Origin: JBPESP01 sp051710585
GTDB taxonomy: Bacteria; Pseudomonadota; Gammaproteobacteria; Enterobacterales; Enterobacteriaceae
DNA length: 64,000 nucleotides
NCBI GenBank assembly: GCA_051710585.1
Contig: JBPESP010000002.1
Coordinates: 186,001 to 250,000, forward strand
Direction: 5' to 3'
Shown here: piece by piece, positions 50,579 through 61,789 of the stretch
Position numbering within the stretch: the first letter of the stretch is position 1
How the letters are laid out: each line of letters begins with the position of its first letter
Position numbers and translations under genes: made by a program
Notes under the pieces: model-generated
The model's input: only the letters and a program-made list of their open reading frames with translations
What the model was told of the DNA's origin: nothing
Database searches by the model: none

Positions 50579-51071
50579 AAACACCTTATTTATACCGTGC
50601 TAAAATAGAATATTAGTAAGATTATACTATTCAACTAGCTAAAAACAGTATTGTTGTAATAATAGGTGGATCTATTTTTTATTACCCTGACGACTGATAT
50701 TATCTTCCTACACACAGTCATAACTTTAAAAAAGCTATTAATTAATGGCGTGAACACATATATAAACTTATGGGATAGTATAGAGTCAGCTAAATTTTAT
50801 TTATTCTATTAAATAAATTTCTGCCAACAACTATTTACGTATTTTAAAAAACCAGGATAAAAAATAAAACAACAGTAAAGAGAAAATAAAACACGTTGAA
50901 CAAAAAAAACTATTTTAGTGGATAAATTAAATTAGATACTAAGTTTAAAAGACATAGTAATAAGAATTTAAATATATCTTTTAAAATATTTATTACATCT
51001 TAAAAAAAGAGATACAGCCTGGTCACCAATATTCCTTGAATATATATCAAGAAAAAAACTAAAGGCATAAG

Positions 51072-51122
51072 TATACCCCAGCGGTTACTGGTCTAGATAT
51101 ACACCATATCCGCTGGGGTATA
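51072..51122. repeat. 13-bp perfect inverted repeat with T-rich tail
   Basis: TATACCCCAGCGG at 51072-51084 pairs exactly with 51110-51122 across a 25-nt loop, followed by TTTTATTT. The tail is terminator-like on the plus strand, but no gene ends upstream. Confidence 0.8.
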
Positions 51123-52987
51123 TTTTATTTGAATTCATTATAGCTAACTGCTGCTCAAAAATCGTTCGGGATTACAACATGCTCTTGGCCACCACGTTTA
51201 TATCTATAAACAGTGATGCAGCGGCGGCCACTAACCACTTAATCAGCTCTAGCTCTTTCATAAGCCTGCCTACGAACTAACACCCATCTAGAAACCTCTC
51301 TGGATTTCCATAGTAGTAATCTTTCTTGCGCCAGCTATACCATGGCTGATACTGGCAGTGTCTGAACTTAACTAAATAATACTGTTTTCTGCTGCCTGTC
51401 CTGTCAGGACGATTTTTCCAATATTTATAATTTCCGCGATGGAGACCCCCCCCTGAACACGTAACAGAGTGTAGGCAGACTAATGTGTTCTGAGTTTCCT
51501 GATTAACAGGAATTTTTCAGGGAGTCTAATGTTAAAAAAAATACTGTAGATTTTTTTTAACATTTAATTTCCTATTTCAATGCGTTGTAGATTTTTATTA
51601 GGATCACCTATTTCAATTTATTCCGAAGCTATAGAAGACTCTTTTAGAGTTTACCTCTATTACTTATCACGCAGTGATTTTACCTATTTCATCACCATAG
51701 AAAGATCGACATCCATGACTTTACTGCTTGTGTGGCAGTATAATTTGGTGAATATACCAATTAATGGTATGCGCCTTTGAATTAAGGATTTAAATTTCTT
51801 CTTTGTCATTATTGCACCTGTATCGTTCTGGGATGAACATATCTACCTCTGTTCAGATATTTGAATTTAATATACCAACTACAAATCCATCTTACTAGAA
51901 GACTCAAGGATATGGCATAGAATTTGGCTTAGAATAAGCCAGTGTCATTATAGTCTTATCCATTTAATGGCATAAAAATGATTATTTCAATTAATGAAAT
52001 CCTAAAAAATGAAAGATATTTTTAAAAAAATATTCATACTGAAGCTGTTGACCTCTAATTTTCATTAGATAACCATCCATAGCAAATATGAGTTGATTAT
52101 CCGTAATTTCAGCTAATCCCATTATTTGCAAAGAATTCTGGACTATCTAGATGGAAACTCTATAAGGATTAAAGGAGTTCAAATTAACTGAAAATAAATC
52201 CAGAATCTTTTGCATTCCTATAAATACTACTTCTGCTAAAGATATCACTATCATATCGCGGGCCAACTCTACTCTACTCTACCATAATATCCATTATCTA
52301 CTGCCAGCCTCTCACCTTGGTAAGGCTATTATACTTACTGCTAAATTTACGCAATTAACAGCTTGTCAAGCTGTCCATGCTCACTATCACTAATAGATTC
52401 ATGCTTACTTCTGTAGTGCTGCCTGGAAGGCGGCTGTTCCAGATAGGCAATTAAATCTTTACTATCTTCAATATCAACTGACAGACACAAGAGTATTTCA
52501 CGAATACCGCCATGGATACCGGCTTCCCCGCGCCATTCCTACGTACATCAGGAGTACGACTTAAGAAAGAAAACTTTCCAGCCCCCCGCGATTTTTAAAT
52601 ACACGCTTATAACTTAGGCATTACTCTGTGCTATTGTCATATACGCGGTATAGGAACTGTATTTAGCGTAAAAAATAGATAGCTTTTTCGCACCATCTAG
52701 TTACGATAATATTTATTACCTACCTCGCAAGTTCTATGCCTACATCCACCTTTCAAGTAATCACCGCTCCGTAGCCATATCAGAATACTTGTTAAGATAT
52801 TTGGTACACAGGAGAGTGCACGAACAGATCAGTGCCAAACGTTAGTAGCTGCTAAAGCGGTGAACTTGTAAAGATATTATCTACACACGCACGATGGTGG
52901 CGATACCACCCCTCGCAAGATGGGTTATTCAGGATTTTAATCAGTAGCAACTTCAGTTGGGCGGCTAGCGTCTAAGCCAGCACTTTA

Positions 52988-53200
52988 GGGTTTATCTAAT
53001 CTACGAACTCTACCAGATAAGCTGTGCATTTTCTCAGACCATTGAGATAGCCAATTGCTACTGCTGTAACAATTATCTGACACCACCAGTAAATCGCTGG
53101 AAAGAGTAAATAACGAAAATATGTGTATATCATTGCAGTATTTTTTGTAGAAACAATAATAAAGTAAATATTTTATTTGAAGCATAACCATTTTGAGCAT
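52988..53200 (-). pseudogene. rpmE: Possible rpmE relic (ribosomal protein bL31)
   Basis: rpmE is divergent from priA in E. coli. Here a 71-codon minus-strand frame of the right size (bL31 is 70) starts at 53200. Its end, HSLSGRVRRLDK, aligns with VATGGRVDRFNK of bL31, and DNCYSSSNW aligns with DVCSKCHPF. Most zinc-ligand cysteines have become Tyr or Ser, and the N-terminus is barely similar. It reads as a heavily decayed copy that happens to lack a stop, though an extremely diverged functional protein cannot be excluded. The name depends largely on position. Confidence 0.4.
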
Positions 53201-53607
53201 GCTTATTAGGTAATAAACTTATGACTATGCTTTAATTTAAATAGAGCGCATTATGAATCAATAATAACCGTAATTAAAATACTTGCATTAATAATGATTA
53301 AACTGCCTAGAGCAGTACTGAAATGAAACAAGAAAATAAATTCTTACCATGGAAATAACCATATTAACAATAATTTATTGGTAATTCAGATGAATATTTT
53401 TGTTGCACAGAAAACATTTTTTATAAGGCAACGTCGCTATATCTAATCTACTTTAGATGACACTATGTGAATGGCGTTTATCACTTTAATCTGAATAATA
53501 TCAAAAGCAGCGAATCATAAAAAATTCCGTTAGTTTTTTATAAACAGAATCCGTACATCAAAGATAAAAGCGTACAATAGAAGCACTTTTTGCCATTCAG
53601 GATATAC
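53201..53607. other. Upstream region of priA
   Basis: About 400 bp, strongly AT-rich, no open frame. It presumably holds the priA promoter; no convincing boxes were identified. Confidence 0.4.
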
Positions 53608-55806
53608 ATGACCATTGTAAACGTCGCATTACCGGTGCCGGTGGCTCGGACATTTGATTATCTTTTGCCCACTAACGCAGCGCTAGCAATTGGGGCACGG
53701 GTCCGAGTTCCATTTGGTCAACGTCAAGTTATTGGCATTGCTACTGCCGTGCGCGATCACAGCGAGGTAGCCCTAGAGAAGTTAAAGACCATCAGCGAAA
53801 TCCTCGACAACCAATCACTGTTTCCGGACAGCCTGTGGCGCATCCTGAACTGGGCTATCAGCTATTACCATTATCCCATAGGAGCAGTGCTTTTCCATGC
53901 CCTGCCTGTTCTGTTACGTCAGGGAAAACCTGTAACAATGGCGCCGCTGTGGCAATGGTTCGCTACAGAACAAGAACACAGCATGCTCCATGACAATTTA
54001 AAACAGACACCAAAACAGCAACAGGTGCTGGCGATACTGCCGCAAAGGTCAGTGTATCGCTATCAGGTGCAAGAGCTACAGCTGACTAACACGGCTCCAA
54101 AGGCGCTACGATGCGCCAAGGGGTTATGCTCTTTGCAGCCCCATGCAATGTACACGCACGACTGGCGATCTGAATTTCGGGTTAACAGTGAACGACTGCG
54201 GTTGAATACCAAACAGGCTATCTCTGTCGACGCGATCTGTAACGAGGATGACCACTTCACCGCCTGGTTGCTGGCCGGTGTGACCGGTTCCGGCAAAACA
54301 GAAGTGTATCTAAAAGTGCTAGAAAATATTCTTGCAAAAGGCCAACAGGCGCTTGTGCTGGTGCCAGAAATAAGCCTAACATCGCAAATTATTACCCGCT
54401 TTCAAGAGCGTTTCAATGCACCGATTGAAGTTCTGCATTCGGGTCTAAAAGACAGTGATCGGCTATCAGTTTGGCTGAAAGCACGGTACGGTATATGTGC
54501 TATCGTCATTGGCACCCGTTCAGCGCTTTTTACTCCTTTTGCTCGGCTTGGAATGATCGTCCTCGACGAGGAACATGATAGTTCCTATAAGCAACACGAA
54601 GGGTGGCGCTATCACGCGCGCGATCTAGCTATTTTTCGAGCGCGGGAAGAAAAGATACCAATTGTGCTTGGTACAGCCACACCCTCTCTTGAAACTCTTT
54701 ATAACGTGCAACAGAAAAAATACCGTCAGCTTACGCTTGATACACGTGCCGGTAGCGCCCGACCCGCAGGGCAGCAATTGCTGGATATAAAGGGGCTTGC
54801 GCTAACACATGGGCTTTCGGTGCCACTTCAGGATAAAATGCACGCACATTTACAGGCCGGCAATCAGGTGATGCTATTTCTAAACCGGCGCGGCTTCGCA
54901 CCAGCGTTATTATGCCACGAATGCGGCTGGATCGCTGAATGCCAACGTTGCGATCACTATTACACACTGCATCAATATCAGCGTCGGTTGCGTTGTCACC
55001 ATTGTAACAACCAATGCCTGCTACCATATCAATGCCCGCAGTGCGTTTCTACCCGGTTGATTGCGGTCGGGTTAGGTACCGAACAATTAGAGACGGCGCT
55101 GACGCCTTTATTTCCAGGCGTGCCGGTGACGCGCATCGATCGCGACACTACAATGCGTAAAGGTATGCTGGAAAACTACCTTAATCAAATACAAAATGGG
55201 GGCGCGCGCATTTTGATCGGTACTCAAATGCTGGCCAAAGGCCACCATTTCCCGGGTGTCACGCTGGTATCGTTACTGGACATAGATGGAGCACTATTTT
55301 CCAGTGATTTTCGCGCTGCTGAACATTTCGCTCAGTTATATACACAAGTTACTGGGCACGCAGGCCGTTCCGGAAAGCAGGGAGAGGTTTTGTTACAAAC
55401 CCGCCATCCAGAACATCCCCTACTGCAAACGTTACTACATCGTGGTTATATGGATTTTGCTCAACAGACTCTAGAGGAACGCCGCCAGGCGCGGTTACCA
55501 CCCTTTGCCAGTCATATCCTGTTTCGCGCGGACGATCATGACAATCGCCATGCGAGACTATTTCTCGATCAATTACGTCAACTATTAGAAGCTAACCCAG
55601 TACGTGATACTGCCTTATGGCTGATGGGGCCGATCCCCGCGCTCGCCCCCAAGCGTAACGGACGTTTTCGCTGGCAATTGCTACTATCCCACCCTTCGCG
55701 TCTACAGCTGCAGCGCCTAGTTACCGCTAGCTTGCCGCTGGTAAGAACCTTATCCCAGGCGCGTAAAGTAAAATGGTCTTTGGACGTAGACCCGCTTGAT
55801 AACTGA
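53608..55806 (+). CDS. priA: Primosomal protein N' (PriA helicase)
   Basis: 3'-5' DNA helicase that reloads the replisome at stalled forks. I chose the start at 53608 (MTIVNVALPVPVARTFDYLL), which gives 732 residues, exactly the E. coli length; the frame opens 18 bp earlier. Visible are the Walker A loop GVTGSGKTEVY, the DEEH box, GTATPSLET, and all eight zinc cysteines (CHECGWIAECQRC, CHHCNNQC and CPQC). Motif VI reads QVTGHAGRSGKQG where E. coli has QVAGRAGRAGKQG, so the first Arg of GRxGR is His (residue 584, codon 55357-55359). Everything else is well conserved. No operon partner is intact nearby. Confidence 0.95.
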   Translation: MTIVNVALPVPVARTFDYLLPTNAALAIGARVRVPFGQRQVIGIATAVRDHSEVALEKLKTISEILDNQSLFPDSLWRILNWAISYYHYPIGAVLFHALPVLLRQGKPVTMAPLWQWFATEQEHSMLHDNLKQTPKQQQVLAILPQRSVYRYQVQELQLTNTAPKALRCAKGLCSLQPHAMYTHDWRSEFRVNSERLRLNTKQAISVDAICNEDDHFTAWLLAGVTGSGKTEVYLKVLENILAKGQQALVLVPEISLTSQIITRFQERFNAPIEVLHSGLKDSDRLSVWLKARYGICAIVIGTRSALFTPFARLGMIVLDEEHDSSYKQHEGWRYHARDLAIFRAREEKIPIVLGTATPSLETLYNVQQKKYRQLTLDTRAGSARPAGQQLLDIKGLALTHGLSVPLQDKMHAHLQAGNQVMLFLNRRGFAPALLCHECGWIAECQRCDHYYTLHQYQRRLRCHHCNNQCLLPYQCPQCVSTRLIAVGLGTEQLETALTPLFPGVPVTRIDRDTTMRKGMLENYLNQIQNGGARILIGTQMLAKGHHFPGVTLVSLLDIDGALFSSDFRAAEHFAQLYTQVTGHAGRSGKQGEVLLQTRHPEHPLLQTLLHRGYMDFAQQTLEERRQARLPPFASHILFRADDHDNRHARLFLDQLRQLLEANPVRDTALWLMGPIPALAPKRNGRFRWQLLLSHPSRLQLQRLVTASLPLVRTLSQARKVKWSLDVDPLDN

Positions 55807-56481
55807 AAGTTTTTATGATTCCGCTTTGGTAAAAGCGTAAAAAAATTAGATAGGCTATTGGCCTCTTCCAGCCGATGCTACAGCGGGTACGCCTTTTTTG
55901 TGTGGGAGCACAGCAGAGCCTCGGAAAATGTGCTAGCCTTTAACTCCTTGAGGATAAAGGTCACCATTGCAATATGGATTATCCTAATCTGCTATAACCA
56001 GACCATTTTCTGTGCCAACATCATACACGCATAGACATAATCTGCTTCTCTTGATCGTTCAGGTTTTAGACCATATGCTCGAGCGGCATGGACATTGGCG
56101 CATCTTCGTTAACTCATTACGCAACTTGACGGCAGTTCTACGCTTGACAAAACTTATTAACTGGCTATATGTTGTAGAAATTACTTTATCAAAGATTTAT
56201 ACTGTTGCTATTTGACAATATCGCGCTTGCTTTGGCAAGAAATCAATATCCTATTTAAAATTCTTACTGCCTAAACACTCACAGACTAAATCGGTGAATT
56301 TATAGTCCACTTATTCAATAACTAGCGCAGTCTCTGTAAAGTACTAGGGAATCTAGGTAAATCAACTTACTTACCGCAACTAATATAATTACAACACCTC
56401 ACTCAATAACTACTCAGCCAAAATACTGGCCAATTCTACATTGAGTTGAATGAGCTATTAATGTATTCTCTTTCAGAGAAA

Positions 56482-56516
56482 GACGATACGGAACCTTTTT
56501 AACGTCCCGTATCGTC
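56482..56516. repeat. 10-bp perfect hairpin
   Basis: GACGATACGG at 56482-56491 pairs with 56507-56516 across a 15-nt loop containing CCTTTTT. No gene end is near. Confidence 0.7.
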
Positions 56517-59500
56517 CTTAGTGTAGTATTTCTCAATATAAATCAAGTAATCCGTCTGTATCCCAAAAGGGTTAGATCTAGAGTTAACTATCAACGACGT
56601 GTAGGTCTGCACCAGAAATATTTCTAAAATATTGGGGCTCTAGCTCTCTAGTATGCTCTGTTAGAAGCATATTTTAAGGTAACGACAGCTATGGTTTTTT
56701 TAGGACGCCTGATAGGCAACTTTTTTTGCTGTACAGCCACGATCAGTTTAAAGGCGATGGTATTACCAGTGATATTGGCAAAATATAGAGTCACCTTAAT
56801 ACCGGTGACACCTGGTACTCTCCCTCTCATGCCTGTTTCACCTGATTGATGCAATCAATGGTTATAAGTTAAATCCTGCAGCCAAATTCCATCGTCGTAG
56901 ACATGATTTTCTCCTAAAATAAAAGAATAAAGTAGCAGATTATCGCTATCCATACCATGTTTTGCCTGAGAAAAGGTCTCATAACTGTGAATGTGTATTG
57001 GTATTTTCGGTCTGGTGTAATATTCGGCATCTTTACTCAAAAAAGGTTGATAAGGAATTCTTTATGTCATAATCACTTAAAGTCGATATTTGTCAGCATT
57101 CTTTGCCATCAAATACCTCCCGTATTTGCTAACTGCTCAGCCCAAATAAAACTTATGCTACGCACCTAGAAATTTAGGATCGTATTAAAATTGCCGTCTT
57201 TAAATAAATAGGACGCAATTAACTACCTTTATCGCTTGATTTACAGCAATAATCTGTCCTGGTAACCCCCTATAGACAGTTAAGGAAAGTCCACTACAAC
57301 TGTGCACACTGTGCTAAACGTATTTAGTAATCTAAAAAAAAGATTAGCGAAAGAGAAGACAAGATATTATTTCATGTTCAAGAAAAAAAATTTGCAGCAT
57401 TAATTTTTTATGTTAAAATAATTGCCTCAAAATGCTGGATAATATCGAATCGGGTAATTCTTAGCAGTTTCTGCCTTGGCGATTTATTATCTAGAAAGCC
57501 ATACAGCGCATCCATTTGTAAAAAAATAGCAAAATAGCGATCGGGAAAACGCCGCAACATCGATATTTTTCAGAAGCGGGAGTAATTCCCGCCGCGGGAA
57601 TGATAGCAAAGGCTGACAATGAGATGCATCAGATAAAATTCACCGCTTTCCGCTATATTGATAATAAATAAGCACCAACCGTTTCTTCACTTTGCTAAAA
57701 TAAAATAATGTGCGCAAGAAAAGACGGTCCACTTTCTGATGACGTCTGACGGTAATGGCGAGGCTATTCCTGGTCATTATACATGTCATGCTTCCTGAAT
57801 GACTGAAGAAGTTTTTTTAGAAAAAATTATGCTATACGTTATTTAACGTTTAGGCTAATCATATGGCAATTTAAATTGAATTATATGTCACGATACCATG
57901 ACATAGTATTATAAATAAGTCCTTTAGGGATTTCTTCCATTATAAATATCTTATTAATTATAAATTAAAATAACTGTAGTGCTAAATTTTAATTACTGGT
58001 TTAATTATCACATTCATTAAAATAGATATAAGAGGTAGAGATAATGATTAATCTACATGACAAAAAATCATAGCCATTCTTTAACCAAAGAAAATAAATA
58101 CTAAACTTTATATTTTCCATATCTTTATCAATTTCGATATTTCAATTTTTATTACTTCATAGTAAATAACGGTAATGGATACCATACCTTTATGATACCT
58201 GATTAATAGCCTTGTTAGATAAATCATTTTCTTAATTATTATTATAAAATATACTTATAATAATAAGTGCCTGCCGTAAGTGTATTCCCTTTAGCTATAA
58301 AATAATAAAATATGTAAAATATAATTTTATAAAACATCAAGTAATTACACACTTGATAATATTTATACCTTCACACTATATAATCACGATAACAATTTAG
58401 CAACGCTAATAATAAGGTAAATAAAGCACCATCCCTTATTTTAGGATATCAAATAAAAAGATAAATTTTAAATATTGCTTATTACTACTTATAAAATGGT
58501 TATTTGTTTTTTTAGACACGCGTTAAAAAGTAAAGAAGTGAGCCAGGAGAGGAACTTTACCGCCCCTGTAAAAGAGGGGGCTATTTTGGTAAGCATAGGT
58601 AAAACCTATAATTAAATCTTAACTATTCTGTCAATTCCTGAAGGAATAATTAAATTCTATATTATTAATATTATTAAGTAACTTGTGTTACTAACACAAA
58701 ACGTTCTATAGCCCACAAAATATAACTTATATTGCTATATATTAACGGAGAGAAGTTTCTATTTCTATCTATCAGTACCGTTTATATCCTAATAGTAAAT
58801 CTATTGCATTTATTATTTTGTAACAACAGTATCTTACTAAGAAGTATGTCTATTCATTCCTTTATTCCCCGTAATAGTTATATTATTTTTCCTAAATAAA
58901 TCTGGTGTTTATGCTAGCTCAGAAAAATAATTTGAGTATAGAGTGGCAAAAATATTCATATTAAATAAATACGCTGTGAGTCCTCCTCAACTCACGACGT
59001 GTTGGCTCGTTGAATTGAGGGTTAACCGATAGATAGTTAGAGCCGGTTAACAGATAGGTTAATAGTTTAGCTAGTCTAGCTGAATAATTAGCTCCACCCA
59101 GATGAAATACCAAAATGGCATAATGCGTAATGAGAACAAAGTGCGCCGCTATTTTTCCTTAATATTTTATAGACGTACAAAGTAAACCGATTGTGTTTTA
59201 CTTGAGCATTGCGCTCTTCTTCCTATAGAAATAAATGAATATTAAGTAATTAAACCACATATTCATTAATAAGTCAGAGTGTCGTCATCACTAAATGAAG
59301 GATGAAGAATATCCGTATTACCTGAACTAGATCATACTAGCATACTGGAATCATACGGTATCCATTCACCCATGGAACCGCTTTCTTGATTGCTAGTTTG
59401 GGAAATGAAATCCATACAACCCTCAAAACTGTCGGGCATAATTGTCGCCTATACCTTATAGCAAATTGCAGCAGAAGATACCGGAGTTCATTGTCTCACC

Positions 59501-59539
59501 TAAAGAAATAGTGTAAACTTTCATCATCGATGCAGCGTT

Positions 59540-59569
59540 AACCTTTAATTACCCCCCCCCGTAAAGGTT
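59540..59569. repeat. Hairpin with a C9 tract in its loop
   Basis: AACCTTTA at 59540-59547 pairs with TAAAGGTT at 59562-59569. The loop contains nine consecutive C (59552-59560), the longest such run in the window. The arrangement resembles the C8 loop after lysS. Confidence 0.75.
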
Positions 59570-59982
59570 GCAGAGCTCTAGTAGAGGCCGCACAATTCAG
59601 CGCTATCAGTAATGCTTCTATTGAATAATATTCCTAGGCTGGAACAGCATAGGGCTTTTTAAACCTACAGCGGTGCGAAGAAACGTCTCAGAAATACTGG
59701 CACTGTCCAATATTACTCTGTTTGGCTCTTTGCTCTGTTAAAAGCAGAGATAATTCTGTGGAGACTTTGCTCGCCCCCTAGCTTTGGCTAGAGGGGTAGT
59801 AACAGTGGTGACTTGCATGGTGGATCTGATTAGTGACGGCAACTATAGTACCTGACGGGTAGACGCTGATATCGTAATAATACCGTACGGCAATTTATTG
59901 CTGTATACCCTAGATCCCTCCATGCAGTTTTTCGTTAGAATTCTGAATGAACTCTGTACCGTCTATATCTAGAGGATATGCA

Positions 59983-60786
59983 ATGAGTCAGATTTATCAT
60001 GCGTTATCCATCGCCGGGACCGACCCAAGCGGCGGAGCTGGTATTCAGGCGGATTTAAAAACCTTTTCTGCTCTCGGTGCCTATGGCACCACGGTGGTAA
60101 CCTCACTGGTTGCGCAGAATACTCGTGGCGTACAGTCTGTCTATCCTATTGACGCTTATTTTGTTGCGGCGCAAATAGAGTCAGTGCTTAGTGACGTACG
60201 TATTGACAGCGCTAAAATCGGTATGCTTTGTCAGACAAGAGTTATCCGCGCTGTGGCAGACAAGCTAAAGCAGTATACTATACCATGGCTAGTGCTCGAT
60301 ACGGTCATAGTCGCCAAGAGCGGCGATGTGCTATTGGATGAAGATGCAGTAAACAATCTACGGGATCTCCTCTTACCCCTGGCGTCAATTATCACACCTA
60401 ACCTACCAGAGGCGGCAATTCTGCTCGGGTGCACGCCAGCGATTAATGAACATCAGATGCGTCAGCAAGGTCGCGCGCTGTTAGCGCTAGGCTGTCAGGC
60501 GGTAGTCATGAAAGGTGGACACTTGGGAGGCGCCGCAAGTCCAGATTGGCTTATCAGCCCCAACTATGAATTACGGTTTGGAGGCGCGCGAGTAGCGACC
60601 CGACACACCCATGGAACCGGTTGCACGCTGTCTGCTGCCTTAGTCGCCCTTCGTCCTCACCATAATGATTGGCCGCAAACGTTGCGCGCAGCTAAAACCT
60701 GGCTACATCAGGCACTACTGCATGCCGATGATCTAGAGGTGGGGCACGGTATAGGACCAGTCCACCATTTTCATGAATGGTGGTGA
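59983..60786 (+). CDS. thiD: Hydroxymethylpyrimidine / phosphomethylpyrimidine kinase
   Basis: Phosphorylates HMP and HMP-P to HMP-PP for thiamin biosynthesis in the cytosol; ribokinase-like fold. I use the ATG at 59983 (MSQIYHALSIAGTDPSGG), preceded by GAGG, giving 267 residues (E. coli 266); an in-frame ATG exists 36 bp upstream. Conserved segments are IAGTDPSGGAGIQADLKTFS, the ITPNLPEA and VMKGGHL motifs, and the anion-hole loop THGTGCTLSAAL. The end GIGPVHHFHEWW matches E. coli. No thiM or other thi gene is visible beside it, so it may stand alone. Confidence 0.96.
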   Translation: MSQIYHALSIAGTDPSGGAGIQADLKTFSALGAYGTTVVTSLVAQNTRGVQSVYPIDAYFVAAQIESVLSDVRIDSAKIGMLCQTRVIRAVADKLKQYTIPWLVLDTVIVAKSGDVLLDEDAVNNLRDLLLPLASIITPNLPEAAILLGCTPAINEHQMRQQGRALLALGCQAVVMKGGHLGGAASPDWLISPNYELRFGGARVATRHTHGTGCTLSAALVALRPHHNDWPQTLRAAKTWLHQALLHADDLEVGHGIGPVHHFHEWW

Positions 60787-61789
60787 TACATTCTTAAGAA
60801 TACCGATAGTGTAAGTCAGTACATCATACTCTAATTGAAGAACCTAAACATAGAAAGCGTTAAACATAAGATTATTTTTGTGTGCTATGACCAGATAAAT
60901 AGCACAGGGGATTTACCCTAACGACGGATGATAAAAAATCCCCATCTAGAATATAGCGACTTCCCCTGTCCTATTATAATCGTTTTATCTAAATGGCTAG
61001 GAGATAACTCAGTAGGGGTATCGGCACTAATATTACCTGCTAGCATCCGGCATAGTTAGTGTATCGCTTCCCATTTGATAACATGCCAATATAGACATAA
61101 TCATTTATTGCTTACCATTCCAGATTTAGCCCCTGTTTTAGCGTCTTATCAGTGGGATTTGAAAATTGTACTAGCAAACTTTGCCACTTATCCAAGAGAC
61201 CTTAACTGATAAAGCCATAGTACAGAGCTTGCTTGCAGCGTAAAACAACCATAATGCAAACTTGGGATGCGGAAAATAATTAACTGCGCACGTAAATAAA
61301 GCTACATCCTATTTGCTCAGTACAAAATCACTCTCTGGACCGTGTTTATCCTGATAACAACGTCTATAATCACTACGACTTAAGTTGGCCTACTATCTAA
61401 CCGGTCACGTAATCTCCGTTACTGGCATTGATACATACTTACTAAACGATATGATTGATGCTATCAACGGCAAGGCATCACAGGGGATTCGCCTCAGCCG
61501 CATTATGATAGAGCAGAGCGACGGCTAGGATAGAGTTAGGTGTAAAAAACAACATAGTGATATGCTGGGAAAGAAAATATAGTATATAGGTAACCTTGAA
61601 TTATTATATAAATTCCCTTTAAGCTGATAAAACTATAGTTATTGATTGTAAGATTAAGTCAGAGCTGCACGGGCACTATTTACTATTTATTACAGCACTT
61701 AAGCTAGCACAAAGGGAATACTGTAGCGATAGGAAATAAATTAGCGCGGTGGGAATTGGAGTGATATGAAACTGGTAGTTATGAAACAA
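60787..61789. other. Decayed DNA downstream of thiD
   Basis: No intact gene. A plus-strand stretch near 61386-61530 reads protein-like (ISVTGIDTYLLNDMIDAI and SQGIRLSRIMIEQSDG before a stop), which suggests a dead gene I cannot name. Confidence 0.45.

Larger units (their letters stand above)
45231..52987. other. Long decayed region, mostly unassignable
   Basis: Nearly 8 kb without an intact gene; the part from about 47 kb on is the most AT-rich of the window. Protein-like fragments on the plus strand at about 46080-46700 (for example LYGKLEALRDNRKD and LRIIDDPDNRMLILRFYDSA) show that at least one real gene died there, but I could not name it. argO, mscS and fbaA, which follow argP in E. coli, were not recognised. 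Perfect repeats occur at 46813-46841, 46853-46878, 48022-48038, 50549-50578 and 51072-51122, and a C8 run at 51446-51453. Confidence 0.5.
55807..59982. other. Decayed DNA between priA and thiD
   Basis: About 4.2 kb with no intact gene. cytR and ftsN, which follow priA in E. coli, were looked for and not recognised. A 10-bp perfect hairpin (56482-56516), a short palindrome (57589-57605) and a C9-containing hairpin (59540-59569) are the only structures. From 57.8 to 59.3 kb the DNA is extremely AT-rich. No thiM relic and no TPP riboswitch were recognisable upstream of thiD. Confidence 0.5.

Noticed and set aside
45231..52987. A hidden novel gene system in the largest gene-free stretch
   Set aside because: Stops occur at random density in all frames, no adjacent frames share strand or ribosome-binding sites, and composition is that of decayed DNA.
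59000..59982. TPP riboswitch and thiM upstream of thiD
   Set aside because: Conserved TPP-aptamer blocks (CUGAGA and the later ACCUGA-type core) could not be found, and no ThiM-like reading was present.
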